From Pleurotus ostreatus/Saccharomyces cerevisiae fusant (Eukaryota; Opisthokonta), in contig JAMQCK010000009.1 in the NCBI GenBank assembly GCA_024196135.1, forward strand, positions 62,001 to 126,000: 64,000 bases of DNA, written 5' to 3'. Below are positions 46,701-57,894 of this stretch, in pieces. Below the pieces are notes generated by a model that was given only the letters and a program-made list of their open reading frames with translations, did no database searches and was not told the origin of the DNA. How positions within the stretch are numbered: the first letter of the stretch is position 1; each line of letters begins with the position of its first letter. The translations under genes were made by a program, and so were the position numbers.

Positions 46701-48948
46701 GTCATTGAGCTGTTTGAGCAGGGTCTTCAGCACCTTCTGCTCGGGGTCCATGACGACGGTCAGCTGGGAAGTGCCAGCAGCCTTGAAGCCGCCCATGGCC
46801 GCAGGCTTGCCGTGCTCCTTCGCGACACATGTCTTCGCGTTGTCGGGGCCGTGTATACCGGGAGCGGTAACGAACTTGACCCAGACGATGCCCAGCGCCG
46901 CACCGTTCGTGAGGTCGATTTGAGGCTCGAAGCTTTCGAGGGGGCCGTACTGAGACAGGTGCCGCTTGATGTTCGCGTTCGGAGTGAGAGGTGGTATGCC
47001 GGCGACGAGCACCGCAGAAGGAGGTGGGAAGGCCGATATTGCGGGGTCGTACTGTAGAAAAGGAAAGTCAGAACAAGTCGAATCGCAGAGCAAGCGCACG
47101 CACCTCGTACTGCACCACCGACATGGCCTTCATTTCCGGCCTTCTCGACGGTAGGCGTTTAACATTAGGGTCCCGCCTAGGATCTCGCGGCACAATTTCC
47201 TCTTCCCAGAACTCCTCACTCTCCGCGCTACCGTCCTCAACAGATGTACTGTCTGCCTTGTTCGATTCGGAACCAGCGGTCTGCATGTCTATATCGCCGT
47301 CAGGATCCGCACGCTGCTTGCCCTTATCCTGTCTCCCTGCTACTACTCCCTCAAAGCGAATGATCATCTCAGCCACCTGCTTGTCCCTGCACTTCACAGG
47401 CTTCAACCTCTCCGTCCCATGCCCGCTGACCTTGATGTGCTTCGCCAGCTTCTTGTAGTAGGCTCGCTTCTCAGAGGAGCCAGGGTCCACGGAGGGGTCA
47501 TACACGATCTTGAACGCACGTTCCTCCGGGTACTCCTCCTTTGGCGGAGGGTACGCGGGCGGCGGTGGAAGAGAGTACAACTTCGGAGGCGGTGGGGGCG
47601 GTGGAGTCGGTTCACGAGGCGGTGGTGAGGGGCTCCCGGGCGGCGCGATTGAGAACTCGAATGACGGCGACCGTGTTCTACGTGTATGCGGCGCGGGCTT
47701 CGGAGGAAGTGCAGACTCGAGCGAAGGCCCAGCCTCGCGTAATGAGGAGGACTTGGGCAACGCGAACGAGATCAAGGCAGGTCGTGCCGAGGGTACTGGC
47801 GGGGGAAGAGATGGAGGAGGCGGAGGAGGTGCATCCGCAGGTGGTGGGGGCGGTGGCGCATCGTCCGGAGGAGGGGGCGGCGGTGCTGATGCGGGCGGAG
47901 GTGGGGGCGGGGCGAACATGTCGTCCATAGGAGCATTTGGAGGTGGTGGCGGGGGTGAAGGCGGCCTGTTCATCGGCGGAGGCGGCTGAAGACCATTCGG
48001 CTTTGTGGGTAGCGCGAATGATATCCGCGGAGGCCGAGGAGGCGGGGCTGGTGGCGGAGTCGAGCTTGGAGGCGGCGGGGGAGGTGGAGGCGTCCTCGGA
48101 GGTCCTGATGGGTCTGAGGGCGGCGGAGGTGGCGGCGGAGGGGATTCTCGTGGAGGCTCCGGCGCTGATGTCGGTGGGGGTGGTGGCGGGGGCGACGCCT
48201 GAGGCGGCGGCGGAGGTGGTGGTAGGGCCACATCATCCGCTGGCGGTGGAGGCGGAGGTGGTAATGGCTCACTATCCGCAAGTGGCGGAGGCGGGGGTGG
48301 GGGAACATCAGGCGCTGGAGGAGGCGGGGGAGGTTCCCCCGTCGAACTCGATGGCGCATGACTGGGTACCGTCGCCTTTCTCACACTCCTCGGGACCATC
48401 AGAGAATTTTGCGATCCATGCCCATTTGCGCCTTTCGAGCTCAAGGAGATCGAGATAGGTGCGCGGTCTTGCGCTCTTGAGCGAGGCGGGGAAGGTGGGC
48501 GGTTTGAGGGCTGTTGATGCATTGTCTTTTAGTTTCATATAGTAGTCTCGCGCGCGCCAACGTGAATTCTTACCGTCTCGAAGGGCCAGAACTCGGCGTC
48601 GTCAGCGTCGCGCTTGTCAGGCATCTTGCCTTTGTGGTTGCTGGAGTAAAGGCGGTCTCTGCTGCTCGACCCGCCAGATGATCCGTGCGCGTGCCCATTA
48701 GCGCCAGGCGCGTAGTACGACCCTCGCGACCTGGAGCGGTCGGACAGGGAGGGGCTGCGCGACCTCCTCGGGGGGCTACGACTGTGGCGGCGATAGCTAC
48801 TGCGTTCGTGATTTCTCGGTGGGGCGGGGAGTGCATATCCGTTCTTGGACGTGTTAGCGCCGTCAAGTCGCATGGATTTCGGGCCCGTAGGCAGCGATGA
48901 GTAGTTCTGAAGGGCTTTGGGCCCCTTCGGGGGCGCTCTGCCCGACAT
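43736..48948 (-). CDS. SET1: SET1 histone H3 lysine-4 methyltransferase of COMPASS
   Basis: Six exons (48948-48574, 48525-47104, 47051-45639, 45589-44040, 43989-43868, 43812-43736) give 1652 residues. The N-terminus is Arg/Ser-rich, followed by about 270 residues of nearly pure proline runs. A conserved [13 protein letters not shown] precedes an RRM-like domain ([20 protein letters not shown]). The Arg/Ser-rich middle leads to a second RRM/SPOC-like part ([20 protein letters not shown]). The N-SET region ([20 protein letters not shown]) precedes the SET domain: [56 protein letters not shown] and GDEITYDYHFPFE. The post-SET motif [13 protein letters not shown] ends the protein. The NHSCDPN and ITYDYHF motifs and the terminal cysteines are intact, so the enzyme should be active. 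An alternative ATG lies 12 codons upstream. Confidence 0.95.
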
Positions 48949-50492
48949 CGGTGGCGACGAGCGGGCGGCGACGGCGGCGAACACGACGGTGAGAAGAAGG
49001 CGGCGTGACCGTCAACGGCGACGGCGAGCCGGTGACCAAACAACAAACAGCATCAATCTCTCTTCCCGAACCGTCACCTCTTCTCTTCCGCTCGCCCGGT
49101 GTCGCCGGCCGTCTCGCAGCGTCCTCGAGATAATTCTGCAAGACAATGGACGTTCAGACAAGCATGTTGCCCTGGTCAGATGACCGATCTTCTCGTCCGC
49201 TGATTTTCCTTCGGTCCGCGAAGGCTTGACTTTCGCACCCACCCTCCGAGAAAAATTCCGCCCCGGTCCATATCAAGTCTTGTTCTCTCCATCTGTTTCG
49301 TCGATGAACTGCCAGGTCTCTCTCCATATCCTTGTCGTACGCTTCACATTTTTCTCTTGCATCGCTACCAACCTCAACTGACACGCTGGCGCAGACGAAC
49401 GAACAATGCAACTTGCCCTCTTCCTGTTGCAATCACTGGCGCTATGCTGCACAACTGTGTGTATCAGGCCTCCCATCTACCAGATACGCGCTTGCGCAGC
49501 TTGAGCGTGGGCTTTATACAACACGCTATATCGACTGAAGTCCTTCATCGCCGCTATCCTACCAATATCGCCCCGGGATGCATACCAAAAGCCTTCGAAG
49601 TATCCTGGTTATGCGCTTGTGGAGGTGCACGTAATCGTCAACGCTGCAGACTTGCACTTCCGGCGCCTATCCCACGACCACGTCGCAACGCACGACCCGA
49701 ACATGCGATACACACGTCGTATGGCCTCGCTTTCTCTCTGTCCCCATTCAAGCTTTTTTGCCGTCGAAGACTTCGCCTCGCAACCTGTTGTCTTTCAACT
49801 TCAAGTCGATTCGTACATCGCCCTCGAGTCTCGAACACCTCCGTTCTTTTTCCACGCCTCTGGATATGGACATCGACAACACCCTATTCCTTGCCGGTAA
49901 TCCGAACATCGTCCCCTCCGTCTTTACCGCCCGCAACACCCGGCAAGCTCGAAGTCCACACCTCCATTGTCTTCTGTCGTACCGAGTTCGTCCATGGTCC
50001 GTGCGCTGCGGTCATGCACGTGCTTGCCACGTGGAGTACAGTGCAAACCGAGCTTCAAGTCCACTTCTGTGCTGTTGTCAAGGGTTATCCCGCTCCCGGC
50101 TTTGGCATGCCAAGCATGCTGTAGTTCTACCGTCACGCCCGCTAGTCATCCTCGACGGCTTTTGAAGTCTACCATCCGTAGATCTCGTTGTATCGCAACT
50201 TCTGTGGACTCAAGTGATCCATATCTACTACACGTTAAAATATGATAATCGCCTATCTCTCTATATCTTGCCAGCGCTCAGTTCACCCTACGGGCTCACA
50301 GCGAGCTGCGAAAGTTGCAAGCCACGCAGTCGAACTTGTCACGCATAACCATCAGCGTTCGGCAGGCACCGAAGCCTTGTTGAAATTCCCGTCTCGATCA
50401 CTACTCGATCGCGCGCCCCGCTGTGCTCTCTCCAGCTCCTCCTTGTCGTCCTTCACTATCTTTGTCTCTCTCTCCGAGGCGTGAGTCTCACT
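48949..50492. other. 1.5-kb divergent intergenic region
   Basis: It lies between SET1 (-) and JIP5 (+). Long plus-strand frames (49357-50124 and an overlapping one at 49758-50165) are open, but neither resembles a known protein and they overlap in different frames. At most one short gene could lie here. Confidence 0.4.
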
Positions 50493-52352
50493 ATGCCCTC
50501 CATAAACGTCGGCTCCCAAGTCTTCGACCTCGTCTTTCATCCTCAGGAGCCGACGATCTACACCGCCCTTCTCACCGGGCACGTCAAGGCGTTCGGCTAC
50601 GATGCGCAGGGCGCGCTGGTGCCATCGTTCTCGCTGAGGGTGTCGAAGCGGTCGTGTAGGGGACTGGATTTGGGGAAGGGGGCGGATACGGGGAAGGTGT
50701 ATGTGGTGGGGAAGGGGAAGGCGATCCAGTGAGTGTTCTGATGGCTTGGGTTTGGAGGGTGTGGGGGGAGGAGGGGGATGTTTGACGACTCAATCGTCTT
50801 ACGCGTTCCTCTTCTCTCTGCTCCCTTTCAGGTCCGCAAGATCGCAGACTGACCACATGTCCTCCACCCTCAGCACCATCGACACCTCCATTGGCAAGGT
50901 CTCCGAGACGCGAGCAGGCGCGCACGAGTAAGCCCGGCTGGTCCCCCTGCGTACGAAGGTGCTGAGGTGCTCAGCGTGCCCAAGGTCGGCCATCAACCGC
51001 GTGAAGTGCTTGACGTCGTGGCTGCTCAGCACGGGGGATGATGATGGGGTGATCAAGGTGAGTTGAAGTGCGGGGTGCATATGAGCATTCAGACCGTGCG
51101 ATGCACTTTGGCCTATTAAGCACGTCGTGGGTATTTAGAAGCTAACGTCTATCCTAGCTTTGGGACCCCCGTCAACGCGAATCGACGCGTTCATACACGC
51201 AGCATTTCGACTACATCACCGACTTCATCTGGCTCGAGGACAAGAAGCATCTGGTTGCGACGAGGTGCGCGGGCCAGCATATTCATGACGTTTCCTCTCA
51301 TCTGACATACAATCAACCTTTTCAGCGGCGATGGTTCCCTATCTGTCATGGACGTACGCGCGAAGACATTGAAGCCGATCGCGCACTCGGAAGATCAGGA
51401 AGACGAGCTGCTGAGTATCGGGCTTATTGCAGGGTACGTCTGTCCGCTCCTCCGAGCCGTTCCCCATGCTTATTCTTCATGTTTAGCGGCACAAAAGCCG
51501 TCGTTGGAACCCAGATGGGCGTGCTTTCGATCTTCAATCGCAGTAGCGGCTGGGGAGACTGCGTGGATCGCGTGCCAGGGTGTGCTCTCCTCTTTCTTCC
51601 CCCTCCTTCGACTTACTCACACATCCTCAAGTCACCCGCAATCCATCGACGCCCTCTGCACCCTCCCCGACCTCTCCGACATCGGCGTCGATACGACTCG
51701 CACGGTTCTCACCGGCTCCTCCGACGGCTTCGTGCGCGCCGTGCAGGTGCTGCCGACGAAGCTGCTTGGTGTCGTAGCGGACCACGGCGAGTGGCCCGTA
51801 GAGCGGGTAGCCGTTGGGCAGGCGCCGACGCCGCAAGCGAATATGCCGTTGGGTGATGCGAAGGGCAAGGGCAAGGCTAAGGAGGAGGACGAAGAGGCAG
51901 GGTCGACGAATGCAAAGTACTGGGTCGGCAGCGTCGGTCACGACGAGTCGCTGCGGTTGACAAGCCTGGAGGCGTTCTTCAGGGAGGGTGGGGTGGATGT
52001 TGAGGAGGGCGAGGGTGAAGCGATGGAAGGGTCGAGCGAAGACAGTGACGAGAGCGATGAGGACGAGGATGGTGATAGGAACGTCGAGGATGCGGGCGAG
52101 AGGGATAGCGATGAGGAGTCCGAGGAGTCGTCTGACTCGGATGGGGAGGACGAGCCGAAGGCTAAAGCCGCTGTACGCATCGAGGAGCGGGAGACTGGCG
52201 ACGACGACGGCGACTCAGACGATTCCGACTCTGACGAGGAGAAGGAGACGAAGAAGAGGAAGAGGAAGCAGCCAAAGGATCTGCTGGCCGTGAAGAAAAA
52301 GAAGGGCCGGAATGAGATTGATCTCGAGGGGAAGTTTTTCGATGGGCTGTAG
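50493..52352 (+). CDS. JIP5: WD40 protein JIP5 (WDR55 homologue), ribosome biogenesis
   Basis: Seven exons (50493-50728, 50832-50927, 50985-51057, 51158-51264, 51326-51433, 51487-51579, 51632-52352) give 477 residues. It starts with the first blade (VFDLVFHPQEPTIYTALLTG). Further blades are STGDDDGVIKLWDPRQ, ATSGDGSLSVMDVRAKTL, VVGTQMGVLSIFNRSSGWGD and VLTGSSDGFVRAVQVLP, then WVGSVGHDESLRL. A strongly acidic Ser/Glu/Asp tail precedes a basic nucleolar-type end (KETKKRKRKQPKDLL, EIDLEGKFFDGL). This is the domain order of JIP5/WDR55, a nucleolar protein needed for rRNA processing and large subunit assembly. Codon phases agree across all six introns. The acidic tail of ~110 residues is longer than in most homologues I know. 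Confidence 0.92.
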
Positions 52353-52669
52353 ATAGATAGATCTGGCTGTATGAGTGTGCATCTGTTGCAATATCTTGTC
52401 TATCTTCCCGCGCCCGACTTGTGGGTCCAATCTCTGAAGAAGGCGCTTCTCATGTCAACAATAGCTACCCGAAAAGGAAATTTCTGCTAAAACGACCACG
52501 TGCTCCGGATCTCAGGCTCGCGTCATGCGGGGTTGCTCGCCGTCGCGCACGTCCCGGAGCTTGCTCCTGACCTCCATCTCGCATTTGCACCCTCGTTTGA
52601 CTCGGGACGCTCTCACGACGATCTCTATATCTTGGATATCCTTGGACTCTCACCACTGCTCCGACTAAC
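52353..52669. other. Short intergenic region
   Basis: It lies between the JIP5 stop and the ALDH7 start, both plus strand. No coding sequence is seen. Confidence 0.6.
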
Positions 52670-55041
52670 ATGTTTTGCGCTCGAACGAAGGTTGTGAGCC
52701 GTCTGCGCGTCGCGCGATGCCTGTCCACGCGGGCATCGAACGTGCTTTCACCGCTCGGAATCCAAGGAGGGTCCGCCCTGCCCGGCTTGTATGATGGCTC
52801 GTGGCGCGGCTCTGGGGAGACGATCTTGTCGAAGTGCCCGACTACGGGCGAGACGCTGGCGGAGGTTGTGACGGTGCGTACTTCTTGCCGATTCATGGAC
52901 ATGGGACCCATGCTGATGGGGATGTGTCGTGTAGCCTACCCCTGCCGAGTCCCATGAAGCACTTGCAAAGACTAAGGAGGCGTCTGTGTTCTGGCGGGGT
53001 GCGTTGTGAACAGTGAAGGTGGAGATGAGTGTCGCGCTGATGGACCACATCCCAGATGTTCCTGCACCCAGACGCGGTGAGGTCTTGCGCCAGATACGGG
53101 AGGCTCTGGCAGCGAAGGTGACTGGTCATAATTCAATGCTGGAATGCGCATGTAACTCATATTCATGTCAGCGCGATGCTCTCGGACAACTCGTGTCCTT
53201 AGAGATGGGCAAGATCAAGACGGAGGGAATTGGGGAAGTACAGGAGTTCGTCGATATCGTATGTCTTCTTGGGTCCCGTTCACTGCAATGACCGCTCAGA
53301 CTGAGTCGAAAACCCAGTGCGACTATGGTGTTGGCCTTTCCCGGATGATGAATGGCCGGTATATCGCGTCTGAGCGACCTGGCCACACCATACTTGAAGG
53401 CATGATATATCCTTTGTTGCGTGAACGAACCAGCCTGACATCTCGCCTTTCCCTCAGTGCCAAACCCTCTCGGAGTCGTGGGCGTACTGACAGCCTTCAA
53501 CTTCCCAGTTGCGGTCTACGGCTGGTGCGTAGCGGTGTCAATCAATCGCCTATATGCGCTTCGTCTGATCTCCAAGTCTAGGAACCTGTCTCTCTCGCTC
53601 GTCGCCGGGAACGCCACAATCTGGAAGCCCTCGCCAACGACGCCGCTCTGCGCTATCGCCACCACGAGGATCGTCGCGGATGTGCTAGAGAAGAACGGCT
53701 TGCCAGGTGCAATTGCTAGTCTGGCTGTTGGCGACCAGGACATCGGTGAGGCTATTGTAGAGAGCCCCGATGTCCCTCTCGGTAATTATCCTTTTTACGT
53801 GTGGTCATGTGGGTGCTGATGAGCCTGCAGTGTCGTTCACTGGCAGCGAGCGTGTCGGACGCATCGTCGGCAAGAATGTCATGTCTAGATTCGGGAAGAC
53901 CATCCTAGAACTCGGGGGCAACAGTATGGGCCTTTCCTTTCGGATTTCTCTCGTCTAAATTATGTCCCAGACGCCTCCGTCGTCATGGCGGACGCCGACC
54001 TCAACCTCGCCGTCCCTGCCGTGTTCTTCGGCGCGGTCGGGACCGCCGGGCAACGTTGCACCTCCACGCGGCGCCTTTACGTGCAGCGCGGCATCGCGAA
54101 CGAGTTCATAGAGCGCCTGACGAAAGCGTACAAGTCCATCAAGCCCGGCGACCCCCTCGTCGATGGCACGCTCCTCGGCCCTCTGCACACCCAGAGCGCT
54201 GTGGCGACGTACGCGGACACCGTAGCGCATCTGCGGTCCATCAACGCGGATGTGGTGTGCGGCGGGAGCAAGTACGCCGACGCGCCGTTTGAGGCGGGCA
54301 ATTTTGTGGAGGTGGGTAGTGAGACCCTGGTGTGGGAGAACGGGTGAATTGACGGATATTATAGCCCACGATTGCGATCCCGAGGTCGGTCGACACGAAG
54401 GACCGTATCTGGGCGACGGAGACCTTTGCGCCTATTCTGAACGTCGCTGTCTTCGACGAGCTTGACGAGGCCATCCAATGGAACAACGCTGTTCCTCAGG
54501 TATGCATACCAAGGACCACGCCAGTCGTTGCGGCTCATAAAAACTCCCAGGGCCTTTCCTCGTCGCTTTGGACGAGGGATATTCGTAACGTCGGCCGCTG
54601 GATTGGCCCGTCGGGCTCTGACGCGGGGATCGTGAACGTCCGTGAGGTCCACACACTTTCGAGCACTGATGTTGATACGTTGTTCAGGTCAATGTGGGAA
54701 CCAGCGGCGCGGAAATCGGGGCTGCATTCGGAGGAAACAAGGTGTGTACATAATGGTGCTTGCGGGCCAGCTCCGACCTCTGACTTTTTCTTCCTTCTTT
54801 CCCTAACAGAGCACTGGATGGTACGTGTTATGCCTTAGGTCCCTTGTGGGCTGGGTTATTTATCTTGATTGCAGGGGCCGCGAGTCTGGCGGTGACGCTT
54901 GGAAGCAGTACGTGCGCTGGAGCGCGTGCACCGGTGCGTGCTCTGCTATTGCCCGGCTGGGGAAACTAGAGGCGCTGATCAACCGCAGTAAACTTCTCGG
55001 ACGCTGCGCCACTAGCGCAAGGCGTGAACTTCTCTGCGTAA
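52670..55041 (+). CDS. Aldehyde dehydrogenase, family 7 (ALDH7/antiquitin type), probably mitochondrial
   Basis: Fifteen exons (52670-52873, 52935-52998, 53056-53117, 53172-53258, 53318-53399, 53458-53524, 53582-53781, 53831-53923, 53971-54311, 54365-54499, 54552-54638, 54688-54741, 54810-54820, 54875-54933, 54989-55041) give 532 residues. The N-terminus [20 protein letters not shown] is basic and amphipathic like a mitochondrial presequence. Conserved blocks include [36 protein letters not shown] (general base Glu), [13 protein letters not shown] (nucleophile Cys), [40 protein letters not shown] and a C-terminus [15 protein letters not shown]. Animal members oxidise alpha-aminoadipic semialdehyde; the fungal substrate is not certain. 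The fifth intron appears to use a GC donor, and one exon is 11 nt. Confidence 0.92.
54810..54820 (+). other. 11-nt microexon of the ALDH7 gene
   Basis: It is bounded by CTAACAG and GTACGT. It encodes S-T-G and the first two bases of Trp, in the invariant STGWGRE motif, so conservation requires it. Confidence 0.75.
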
Positions 55042-55754
55042 GGGCTATGCGCGACCGCGTCGCTGCATCGACGGTCGGGAGGCTAGCGCTTTCTGAGCGC
55101 GATCGGATGGGCCGACGAGCAGCGCGTCGCTCCCGAGGTAGGTGCTCAACCCAAGTCCGCCCCGACTTGAAGCGTCCGAGCAGGATGTACTGCTCGGCCA
55201 CCTACGCAAACGGCGCGTCATGCCACGCCAGGCCCCGGAACAATTGCGGCGGCAAACCAAGTTTACCGTACATCGAGAAGACAGTAGCAAGTCGAGCATC
55301 TAAGCACAATTGTAACTATAAAGAATGAGAGCAGACACTCACAATTGCCTGCCTGGACAGGCGTGCGCCGGGCGTTCGGGCAGACTGCCGCTGATGTCCG
55401 CTGGATTGCGAGGCGGATTACACTCGGACGGTGTGAAATTCATACCCCTGGGGGATAGCGGGATCAAAGATGGATGTAACCAAGGTAAGAAAAGCACATG
55501 GGCTGCAGGGTTGTCGGGTAAGCGATCGATGTTCTTCACCATCAACGGAGGGGCTGGCCAATCAACGACTAAAAGAAGCGCGCAACAGTCTACAGACTCC
55601 GTGCCGCTGTTTTAATCAATGCACGCGCCCTCCTCCGCGCGCCCGACCGATTCTTCAGACATACCATCATCTTCCCCGGTCACTGTCGACTTGTCACCTC
55701 TGGCCACTTGCCTTCCTACTTCCTGCACGCTAGTACTGCTCACGAGTCTCGCGC
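55042..55754. other. Intergenic
   Basis: The right half (about 55570-55754) is C/T-rich like a fungal promoter. Frames on either strand are short and unrecognised. Confidence 0.5.
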
Positions 55755-57266
55755 ATGGCCTCTCCCTCGACGCAGCCGCCGCTGGACGACCTGCCATGGC
55801 CTGAGCTCGGGAACGTTACGCGTGGTGCGACGCGCGGAAACCAGGGGCAGAAAGGAGTCCTCGGGCCACCGGACGAGGAAGGACGCTCTGTTCTACAGCT
55901 TCGCGTGCAACCCGGCGTCCTCGCAGTCAAGCTGAACAAGAAGACGAGCGAGTGGTACCGCATCCTGGACACCGAAGTCAACAACGCGCTCAAGCAGACG
56001 AAGACGTACTGGCGGAAGGCGCGTCGGCGTCAGGACTACGACGCGCGGGCAGACCAGGACCACATGGAGCTGCACGAGTGGTTGCAGCAGTTGAAGTGCG
56101 CGCGCCTATTCCCTCTCTGAGCGCGCTTGTCACTGACGGGATGTTGAAGAGACAAGACGATGAGTCACCTGGAAGTTCTTATGTCGAAGGGTATCTTGAA
56201 TGGCCCGCCCTACGTCCTCCCCGAGGACGTAGAGCTCACCTTCCTGCGCAAATTCATCGAGCGCCAGGCGGCGGGCATCCCTCACAACCCGCGACTCCGC
56301 AATCGGACGATCAAAGCCGACTTAATCGTTGACCCGCGGACTGGCGCGTCGACGCCGTCGGACACGATGGCTGGTGGCAGCAGCTATGGCGATCGCAACG
56401 CGCTCCCGAACACATTGCACGGTGAAGGAAACCTCGCGGCGTCCGCCTTCCCACTGTCTGACGACGAGCGCAGACCCTGCACTTCGCTCCTCCATGTCAC
56501 CGGCGCTTATGCAGAGCCTCGACCCGCTCGGTGACGAATTGAACACTTCTAGTACGTGTACAGCGTCGTCACTGAATGGCGTATTCACCGAGGTTGCAGA
56601 ACAGCTCCTACAAGCAGCTCGGGCAACGCTCACGACGGCGCAGCAGGAGACACAAGAGGCCTACTCGCGCTATGTGAGCTCTCTCTTCCTACGTTAGCTG
56701 CCTTCGTGCTGAGACGAGACTGCAGATGAACTGCTTAGAGGCGGAACGCTGCGCACGGCAAGCCGTGCATCAAGCCGAAAGGCGGCGTGACGATATCAGT
56801 GAGTAGCGAACCAGCCACTCGCATCGTGTATACTGAAGTCCATCAGTGGGTGCTATGATAGCGCGTAGGAACAGTGCTTCGACATTACCAGGTAAGCTTT
56901 GGCTACTCAGTTCGTGAAACGCGTTGACCTTGGTGGCAGAGTCTAGCTCGCGCCACTCATCATTCTCGGAGGAGGGCGAAGACGGCAAGTTGAACAATAT
57001 GTCACGGTATCAAGAAGTGAGTTGATGCTGATAGTGGCTATTGAATGGCGAACTGACGACATGCTATTCAGGCGGCTGACCTACATCACCTCTCGGAAGT
57101 AGCCATGAGAGTGCCGCCTGTGCCCATACGGCAGGGGCCTGGTAGTGGAATGGGCTGGGGTGTCGGGGGCGTAGGGGGAGGCAATGCGCCCTACGTGGAC
57201 CCCAACGTACAAATGGATGTGCGTTATCACTCATCTATGCAGTGGCCGACCACAAACCAATATTGA
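55755..57266 (+). CDS. Uncharacterised protein of about 400 residues
   Basis: Seven exons (55755-56095, 56150-56421, 56474-56673, 56726-56798, 56847-56891, 56940-57016, 57072-57266) give 400 residues with consistent phases. A conserved-looking N-terminal half contains SVLQLRVQPGVLAVKLNKKT, EWYRILDTEVNNALKQTKTY and HELHEWLQQLK-like helices (as MELHEWLQQLK), then YVLPEDVELTFLRKFIERQA. The middle is Ser/Thr/Pro-rich. A helical Ala/Gln/Arg-rich part follows (VAEQLLQAARATLTTAQQET, RCARQAVHQAERRRDDI), probably a coiled coil. The tail is Gly-rich (GMGWGVGGVGGGN) and ends MQWPTTNQY. I do not recognise it. Two helical modules with a coiled coil suggest a protein-binding role, which is inference only. 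The last exon reads through to TGA without an intron. Confidence 0.65.
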
Positions 57267-57894
57267 GAAGGTGCGAAAACGTTCCTGGGATCCGTCAACG
57301 GAACAACTCGAATCGGGTAAGCGCATCGGCAGTCTGTTTTTGGGATGTCAATTGTTGACGCGCTATTATTCCGGATGTAGACATGCAGTATGCCTGTGAC
57401 GTGCGTGCGCTCCTGGGTCTTTGTCGAGATGCTCACTGACTTTGACAGATAACCGGTATGCCGCCGAGAAAACGCATGCAGACCGATTACTCGGATGCAT
57501 TCCCAAATTCCATGCAATCAATGCCACGATGATGATAGACCACCACCACACAACAATCGCATTTTTCATAGTCGGACGCTCGGAATCTTAAGCATCGCAT
57601 ATCTCATTTAGTACTTAATGTCGTCGTCACTGCTCTGCACAAGGACACCGCTTTTTGATCCTCCTGTATGCTATCAGTCACAGTGGGTATGTATGCTGCA
57701 TTTGATTGGTCCGGATCCAGTGGCCATGCTGTGATGGCTTTGACTACTTCGGTATTGTCTAGCATCCTTTGTTCTCTGAATGGACGTTCTTTTGTGACGG
57801 TGTCATGCACGTTACGGCTATGCATGTTGTTTCCAGGTCACCCCGTATATAACGCGCGCCAGGTGAACCTGTCACTCATTCACCAGCCACCACC
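57267..57894. other. Intergenic, promoter of the CCCH gene
   Basis: No coding sequence is supported. A TATA box lies at 57846-57852. Confidence 0.55.
57846..57852 (+). promoter_or_regulatory. TATA box of the CCCH zinc-finger gene
   Basis: TATATAA lies 42 nt before the ATG at 57895. Confidence 0.5.

Noticed and set aside
46081..46923. 280-residue plus-strand frame opposite SET1
   Set aside because: It is antisense to the conserved SET1 exon and has no recognisable motif.
47510..48458. Glycine- and alanine-rich open frames on the plus strand
   Set aside because: They are complements of the SET1 polyproline repeats.
49357..50124. 255-residue plus-strand frame between SET1 and JIP5
   Set aside because: It resembles no protein and overlaps another open frame of comparable quality (49758-50165); not listed as a gene without transcript support.
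53407..53414. ATATCCTT, the consensus donor of a U12-type AT-AC intron, in ALDH7
   Set aside because: The intron ends in CAG, has no U12 branch motif, and the protein joins correctly at a GC donor seven bases upstream; U12 splicing is thought absent from higher fungi.
57219..57242. Further intron after GTGCGT near the end of the 400-residue gene
   Set aside because: It would be only 24 nt long; the frame reads through to a TGA at 57264-57266.
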